Positions 57,530-64,000 of a stretch of 64,000 nt of DNA are shown one piece after another; position 1 is the first letter of the stretch; each line of letters starts with the position of its first letter. The stretch comes from Leptobrachium leishanense (taxonomy: Eukaryota; Chordata; Amphibia; Anura; Megophryidae), in NCBI GenBank assembly GCA_009667805.1, contig CM019071.1:48681593-48745592 (forward strand), written 5' to 3'. A program made the translations under genes and the position numbers. The notes below the pieces were generated by a model. That model was not told the DNA's origin, made no database searches, and was given only the letters and a program-made list of their open reading frames with translations.

Positions 57530-59362
57530 ATACAGAATGCACCTGTAAACATGTAACATAGTGACTATATACAGAATGTGCCTGTAAACATGTAACTCAG
57601 TGACTATATGCAGAATGCACCTGTAAACATGTAACACTGTGACTATATACAGAATGCACCTGTAAACATGTAACATAGTGACTATATACAGAATGCGCCT
57701 GTAAACATGTAACACAGTGACTATATACAGAATGCGCCTGTAAACATGTAGCACAGTGACTATATACAGAATGCACCTGTAAACATGTAACACTGTGACT
57801 ATATACAGAATGCACCTGTAAACATGTAACATAGTGACTATATACAGAATGCACCTGTAAACATGTAACAGTGACTATATACAGAATGCACCTGTAAACA
57901 TGTAACACAGTGACTATATACAGAATGCGCCTGTAAACATGTAACATAGTGACTATATACAGAATGCACCTGTAAACATGTAACACAGTGACAATATACA
58001 GAATGCACCTGTAAACATGTAACATAGTGACTATATACAGAATGCACCTGTAAACATGTAACAGTGACTATATACAGAATGCACCTGTAAACATGTAACA
58101 CAGTGACTATATACAGAATGCGCCTGTAAACATGTAACATAGTGACTATATACAGAATGCGCCTGTAAACATGTAACATAGTGACTATATACAGAATGCG
58201 CCTGTAAACATGTAACATAGTGACCATATACAGAATGCGCCTGTAAACATGTAACATAGTGACTATATACAGAATGCGCCTGTAAACATGTAACATAGTG
58301 ACTATATACAGAATACGCCTGTAAACATGTAACATAGTGACTATATACAGAATGCACCTGTAGACATGTAACACAGTGACTATATACAAAATGCACCTGT
58401 AAACATGTAACATAGTGACTATATACAGAATGCACCTGTAAACATGTAACAGTGACTATATACAGAATGCACCTGTAAACATGTAACACAGTGACTATAT
58501 ACAGAATGCGCCTGTAAACATGTAGCATAGTGACTATATACAGAATGCGCCTGTAAACATGTAACATAGTGACTATATACAGAATGCGCCTGTAAACATG
58601 TAACATAGTGACTATATACAGAATGCGCCTGTAAACATGTAACATAGTGACTATATACAGAATGCACCTGTAAACATGTAACATAGTGACTATATACAGA
58701 ATGCACCTGTAAACATGTAACAGTGACTATATACAGAATACACCTGTAAACATGTAACATAGTGACTATATACAGACTGCACCTGTAAACATGTAACATA
58801 GTGACTATATACAAAATGCACCTGTAAACATGTAACATAGTGACTATATACAGAATGCACCTGTAAACATGTAACAGTGACTATATACAGAATACACCTG
58901 TAAACATGTAACATAGTGACTATATACAGACTGCACCTGTAAACATGTAACATAGTGACTATATACAAAATGCACCTGTAAACATGTAACATAGTGACTA
59001 TATACAGAATGCACCTGTAAACATGTAACAGTGACTATATACAGAATACACCTGTAAACATGTAACATAGTGACTATATACAGACTGCACCTGTAAACAT
59101 GTAACATAGTGACTATATACAAAATGCACCTGTAAACATGTAACATAGTGACTATATACAGAATGCACCTGTAAACATGTAACAGTGACTATATACAGAA
59201 TACACCTGTAAACATGTAACATAGTGACTATATACAGACTGCACCTGTAAACATGTAACATAGTGACTATATACAAAATGCACCTGTAAACATGTAACAT
59301 AGTGACTATATACAGAATGCACCTGTAAACATGTAACATAGTGACTATATACAGAATGCACC
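57530..59362. repeat. 39-bp minisatellite, right (minus) array with 154-bp higher-order repeats
   Basis: About 47 inverted copies of the unit seen at 55831-56432. Near the right end four units form a 154-bp block (a 37-bp unit, one with AATACACC, one with ACTGCACC, one with AAAATGCACC) repeated about four times with offsets 58690, 58844, 58998 and 59152. Long frames (Val/Tyr/Ile/Cys-rich) are artefacts. Confidence 0.94.
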
Positions 59363-59722
59363 GGTAAGTATTTCCTACATATTTATTTTCTGTTAATCTG
59401 TATATTCGTGTTTTGTTTTTAATATCTTGAATTTTACTATTTTGTGTTTCTGTAACAATTCAATGTTTCTTGAACTCAGAACATTCTGAAAACGAGAGAA
59501 ATCTCAATGTATCCTTCCTGGGAAAATAATCTATCTATCTCTGCAGTGAAAACAAAAGTTGCCAGTTTCTGCCAGCAAACATTACACAATCCTAAATCTT
59601 TATATTAAAGGTTGGGTTTCAGAATTCGGTATCCACCTCAGAGTTAGCAGGTGACACCCTCACCTTAAATGTCTTGCACGCTCCTGGTAGGCAAAGCATC
59701 CTGTGGGATCTACAGGGCAGAC
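59363..59722 (+). promoter_or_regulatory. Possible promoter of the leader-peptide gene
   Basis: A TATA-like CTTTATATTAAAGG lies near 59598-59611, about 115 bp upstream of the ATG at 59723. A GAAAACGAGAGAAATC near 59490 loosely resembles an interferon-stimulated response element. An in-frame upstream ATG (59669) would add 18 residues before the leader. All inference. Confidence 0.25.
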
Positions 59723-59783
59723 ATGGACTTCATGCCAGTCTTCAGACTTCTCCTGCTTGCATTGACCCGCTCAGCCGTTTCAG
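59723..59783 (+). CDS. Candidate signal-peptide exon of an unrecognised gene
   Basis: ATG at 59723, then a short N-region and a hydrophobic core: MDFMPVFRLLLLALTRSAVS plus one base. This is a typical secretory leader, with small residues (SAVS) at the expected cleavage site. The exon ends in phase 1 at TTTCAG|GTGGGT, the usual phase for leader exons of secreted and immunoglobulin-superfamily genes. The next phase-compatible exon found is 63945-64000, giving Ala at the junction. I cannot name the protein. An MHC-type class I leader is one possibility given the neighbourhood, but no alpha-1-like exon is seen. Confidence 0.4.
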
Positions 59784-59815
59784 GTGGGTCTCTCATCCCT
59801 TTCTTCCTTATACAG

Positions 59816-60893
59816 GTCTGTTCACTAAAAGGTGAAACTCAGGAGAACTGGCAGGAGAAGAGAACAATCTAGACCAAATAGCCGATTTGGAAAGTGAGAT
59901 AAATGGGAGAATTATTCTGGTTTGGCTATTTTGACCTACAGGGTTATCCAAAGAGATACGAATTGCTTGAGAAAGGTAACCGAAAGCTGAAAATCAGTGT
60001 TCAGTTACCTTTCTTGGCCATTCGGCTATCCAGAGAGCAGGCAATTCGCCAAATCCTGGCGAATTGCCTGCACATATGGTGCCTGTTCGAGGACAGTGAA
60101 ATCCCCATGAAAAGCACTGCTTCGTCTATTCAGAGAACACAAACCAGCAGTGAAAGGTTCCCGAAATGCCCTGCCATTCGGTGGTTTAATTCGGCAGGTT
60201 TATTCAGGAGAATCCCATAGGCTTCAATGTTAAAAATATTCCCGTTTTAATTCAATATCTAATAAACCGTTCATTATAAAATTCTGCAATAAAGTCTCTT
60301 TATTTATAGATTTTTTTAGGATATTTTAAGCATTTTTCTGAATTTTTTTTTACTTTTTTTTAAGTTTATTTCATTATTCTGTAACAGCCCTTTTTATTAT
60401 CATTCATTGGATTTTATATGTAAATTTCAGACATTTTCGCTCAGTAGTTTCTTTGCAAACAGTGTTTCACTTTTCAAACATTCATACAAACTGTTTTCCT
60501 AATTAATTCACCTCCCTCTGTCTGCGGTGTCGGCTTGCTCAGCTTTTTCCGGTGGCTTCGCTGCGTGTGATCGGCTCCTGCTCGGGTTTTTCCGGCGTCT
60601 TCGACGGGTTAATCCAGATGTTTTTGCGGGTTTTCGGCGTGCATTCGGCGGGTTTTGTGGTTAGTTTTCTTCGGGTTTGCGGTGGCCTTTCCCTGCAATT
60701 CAGGGACCCTGTGGTGTTTGCTGAATACACCGCAGGGTCACCGAAATGGGATCGGCAAAAGGAACCGAATTGAAGAGAAGGAAAAGTCACCGAACGTGCG
60801 GTGACTTTTCGTATCTCTTTGGATAACCCTGATAGAATTTTCACTTCTCCTGCCAGTTCTTATGAGTCTCACCTTTTAGTGAATAGACCTGAT
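59816..60893. mobile_element. Nested MITEs in the putative intron
   Basis: Outer element ends CAGGTCTGTTCACTAAAAGG / CCTTTTAGTGAATAGACCTG, with AACTGGCAGGAGAAG / CTTCTCCTGCCAGTT inside. At GACCTA|...|TAGAATT it is interrupted by a second element, 59939-60831, with ends CAGGGTTATCCAAAGAGATA / TATCTCTTTGGATAACCCTG. Removing the insert restores the continuous GACCTAGAATT seen in the family copy at 47130-47304. Confidence 0.88.
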
Positions 60894-62217
60894 TGTCTTT
60901 CAAGCAGAATGGATATACTGCTCTATTGTGGTATTAACCCTTTCACTACCAAATGATTTGTCTTTATATAAATATTATCATATCACTTATTTGGAGCAGA
61001 CGATGCCGAGTTAACGAATATATAGAGAAATAGAAATGTCGTGCAGAGATTGTTGTTCTGAGAGGGTTAAAAAATGTAAATAACGAAAATTTTCTCTTTT
61101 TTACTTTTTCGTGTAATAGTTCATCCTTTACAGAAATATCATTGGGATGAAAGGTTCTAAACTCTAGATAATGTCCGTAATCCATGCTGGGCATTGGCTG
61201 TGAGCATTTACTTGGCAGGTGTTGGGCAGTTGCGCTGGGCCCCTCGAAGTGCGTGGCATAGTGCGTGCGCCCTCCTTGCCCCACCCAAAGGCCTATGTAC
61301 ACCCATCGACCGTCAGCCCCTAACTCTCCCATTTCTGCTTTTGTTTCCGCCCCAGAACAGTATCAAGACGTGTTCCGTAAACACGATCAGATTTCTAACG
61401 CGATCAATGAGCAGTAATGACGCATTATCCGTTGTATGTCGGGATGTTCTGGTTTTCCATGCAGGTTGCACGATTTATTTTTTTCTAAACGATCATTGGT
61501 TCAGAGAGCACACCCTCTGACGGTCGAGCAGTCCATGTCTGTATTGTTTTTACTGGAAGGAACCTTCCCTTTGCCGGCTCTTCTTGAGGCCCCGGTGGAG
61601 GACGTCTTGTCTTTGTACAGTCCTGTCAATGATCAGGCCAGTAGAGGATGAGAAAGGTTTCGGCCAGTGTTGACGTTACCGCAGTTTCCATTGAGTCCGT
61701 ATCGGGCGCTCATAGATCTCATCGCCTTTGAGGATCGCTGCAGATTTTGGGAGGAGGGAAGCGTTATCGTTTATGGTCCCAGTGCAAAGGACAGCTAGTT
61801 ATAACCTGAGATGAAACGCGTTGGGTAAATAGGTAAATAAGCTCTCCCCAATTCTCCCCGAAACTCAATTATAAACACACCCGATGCTGCCTTTTTAGGC
61901 TCGGGGTCCTTTCAGTTTCGATTTGACAGTGTAGAAGGTGACAGACCCATCCAGTCACACTTTGCTGTATTTGGAAATTCCTCCCAATCACAATACAGCG
62001 GTCCAATGACACAATATGGTTAGTACATGCTAAATATTTTGAAATGTTTGCTCATGGTTGGCTTCCTCGTGGGCGCAGGGTGTGCTAGGTCTGTGAGAGG
62101 TGGTTAGATTCTCTGGTGTCATCAAAACATAGAAAGAAACTCCACGTGGCGGCTGTTTGACTCTCATTTTACTTTTAAACCTGTAACCCAGCTTGCTCCG
62201 TACAGTAAGACCCCATG
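60894..62217. other. Gene-free interval (putative intron)
   Basis: Unique sequence with no supported exon. Plus-strand frames around 61194-61651 have no recognisable motif. Confidence 0.4.
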
Positions 62218-63665
62218 AAAGCATAACGTGTAAGCCGCAACCTCCGTACATTAGGGCTTACACTGTTTCGGTATAACTCGCAAGCCACAACCACGGGACA
62301 TTAAGAGTTACAAATTAACAGTATAATGCGCAAGCCCCAACCTCCATACATTAGGATTTACACTGTTACATTATAATGCGCAGTCCGCAACCTCCGTGCA
62401 TTAAGATTTAGACTGTTACAGTTTAATGCGCAAGCCCCAACCTCTGTACATTAAGATTTACACTGTTACAGGTTAATGCGCAAGCCCCAACCTCTGTACA
62501 TTAAGATTTACACTGTTACAGGTTAATGTGCAAGCCCCAACCTCTGTACATTAAGATTTACACTGTTACAGTATAATGTGCAAGCCCCAACCTCCATACA
62601 TTAAGATTTACAGCACTGTTACAAGTTAATGCGCAAGCCCCAACCTCTGTACATTAAGATTTACACTGTTACAGGTTAATGTGCAAGCCCCAACCTCTGT
62701 ACATTAAGATTTACACTGTTACAGGTTAATGCGCAAGCCCCAACCTCTGTACATTAAGATTTACACTGTTACAGGTTAATGCGCAAGCCCCAACCTCTGT
62801 ACATTAAGATTTACACTGTTACAGGTTAATGTGCAAGCCCCAACCTCTGTACATTAAGATTTACACTGTTACAGTATAATGTGCAAGCCCCAACCTCCAT
62901 ACAGTAAGATTTACAGCACTGTTACAAGTTAATGCGCAAGCCCCAACCTCTGTACATTAAGATTTACACTGTTACAGGTTAATGCGCAAGCCCCAACCTC
63001 CGTACATTAAGATTTACACTGTTACAGTATAATGTGCAAGCCCCAACCTCCATACATTAAGATTTACAGCACTGTTACAAGTTAATGCGCAAGCCCCAAC
63101 CTCTGTACATTAAGATTTACACTGTTACAGGTTAATGTGCAAGCCCCAACCTCTGTACATTAAGATTTACACTGTTACAGTATAATGTGCAAGCCCCAAC
63201 CTCCATACATTAAGATTTACAGCACTGTTACAAGTTAATGCGCAAGCCCCAACCTCCGTACATTAAGATTTACACTGTTACAGTTTAATGCGCAAGCCCC
63301 AACCTCCGTACATTAAGATTTACACTGTTACAGTTTAATGCGCAAGCCTCAACCTCCGTACATTAAGATTTACAGCACTGTTACAAGTTAATGCGCAAGC
63401 CCCAACCTCCGTACATTAAGATTTACACTGTTACAGTTTAATGCGCAAGCCCCAACCTCCGTACATTAAGATTTACACTGTTACAGTTTAATGCGCAAGC
63501 CTCAACCTCCGTACATTAAGATTTACACTGTTACAGTTTAATGCGCAAGCCCCAACCTCTGTATATTAGGATTGACACTGATACGGTTTAATGTGCAAGC
63601 CCCAACCTCTGTATATTAGGATTTACACTGTTACAGTATAACGCGCAAGTCCTAGAATTTACCAT
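62218..63665. repeat. 50-bp minisatellite (CGCAAGCCCCAACCTCCGTA)
   Basis: About 29 copies of CGCAAGCCCCAACCTCCGTA, CATTAAGATTTACACTGTTA and CAGTTTAATG. A 3-bp longer variant (TTTACAGCACTGTTACAAG) recurs regularly, marking multi-unit blocks. The outer copies are diverged and the inner ones nearly identical. Confidence 0.95.
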
Positions 63666-63944
63666 AAACAGTATAACACGCAAGCCCTTCCTTTAAGAGT
63701 TACAGTGTAATATTAAAACATGGAAAGCAGACAATATTTTCCGGAAAAGTTGGCCGTTGGAATTAAATCGAGCCCTTAATCAATGGAATTTATTTTATTT
63801 TATTTATTTTTACTGTAATGTAAATAAAACCTCCTCCCAAAGATACAGCCTTAACAGCACAAAAAAACCCCAATATATATATATATTACTATTTAATTAA
63901 AAAGAACCATTACAGTTTCCATCTTAATTATATCTTTGCCCCAG

Positions 63945-64000
63945 CTGACCAATCTCTGACTCTTCAAGACCTGGAGGAGAAAAAAAGAAAGGAACTGCAA
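63945..64000 (+). CDS. Candidate exon running off the window
   Basis: A plus-strand acceptor TATCTTTGCCCCAG at 63931-63944 precedes an open frame in phase 1: (G)CT then DQSLTLQDLEEKKRKELQ to the window end. It joins in frame with the leader exon at 59723-59783 across a 4.2-kb intron, predicting a mature N-terminus near ADQSLT. The region is Lys/Glu-rich and could start a helix. Competing reading: on the minus strand the same purine run is a polypyrimidine tract ending CTCCTCCAG at about 63970, which could be the acceptor of a terminal exon of a minus-strand gene; synteny would predict MDC1 here. Neither is proven. Confidence 0.35.

Noticed and set aside
55803..59361. Repeated Val/Tyr/Ile/Cys peptides on both strands
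   Set aside because: Products of the inverted 39-bp minisatellite arrays, with ORF ends at array variants.
59490..59783. MHC class I gene call
   Set aside because: A leader exon and weak ISRE-like motif alone cannot support it. No alpha-1, alpha-2 or alpha-3 exon is present in the window.

Overview
This is vertebrate nuclear DNA, most likely from a frog or other amphibian. It has intron-containing genes of the tetrapod MHC class I framework, two DIRS-type tyrosine-recombinase retrotransposons of the kind common in amphibians, many short non-autonomous DNA transposons (MITEs) and about ten long minisatellites. Nothing bacterial or phage-like is present. The species cannot be told from the sequence.

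Host genes are sparse. On the minus strand a 1.27-kb coding exon (6222-7493) matches phostensin (PPP1R18), and four exons (36994 to 24218) give a complete nurim gene (NRM, 284 codons plus stop, every splice phase consistent). PPP1R18 and NRM are also same-strand neighbours in the human MHC class I region, so the order is conserved. NRM starts beside a CpG-rich segment with a palindromic CRE, and an intact tRNA-Lys(CTT) gene lies about 250 bp upstream on the opposite strand. At the right edge a possible unrecognised plus-strand gene shows a signal-peptide exon (59723-59783) and a phase-compatible exon running off the window (63945-64000).

Mobile DNA fills most of the rest. DIRS element A (27878-33734, minus) lies in NRM intron 2 and is dead: it has frameshifts in gag, in the RT-RNase H region and in the recombinase, an altered RT catalytic Asp and an altered recombinase Arg, and a MITE inserted in gag. 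DIRS element B (48038-53737, plus) keeps an uninterrupted recombinase frame and normal RT motifs, but gag has a stop and frameshifts and the RT-RNase H frame is shifted. Both show inverted terminal repeats and the internal complementary region expected of DIRS. MITE families include a GGCTAGGGTCAGAC family (two copies almost identical), a CAGCAACCTTGG hAT-like family, a GGTTGCCAGGTCGGCC family, CAGGGTTAT families and TTAA-flanked hairpin-rich elements.

Layout: 0-6 kb MITEs; 6-9 kb PPP1R18 exon and flank; 9-17.5 kb minisatellites; 17.5-24 kb MITEs and hairpins; 24-37 kb NRM with DIRS A in intron 2; 37.2 kb tRNA; 37.7-40.7 kb minisatellites and an L2-like LINE scrap; 41.8-47.3 kb TTAA elements and AT-rich DNA; 48-53.7 kb DIRS B; 54-61 kb MITEs, a large palindrome and inverted minisatellites; 62.2-63.7 kb a 50-bp minisatellite.
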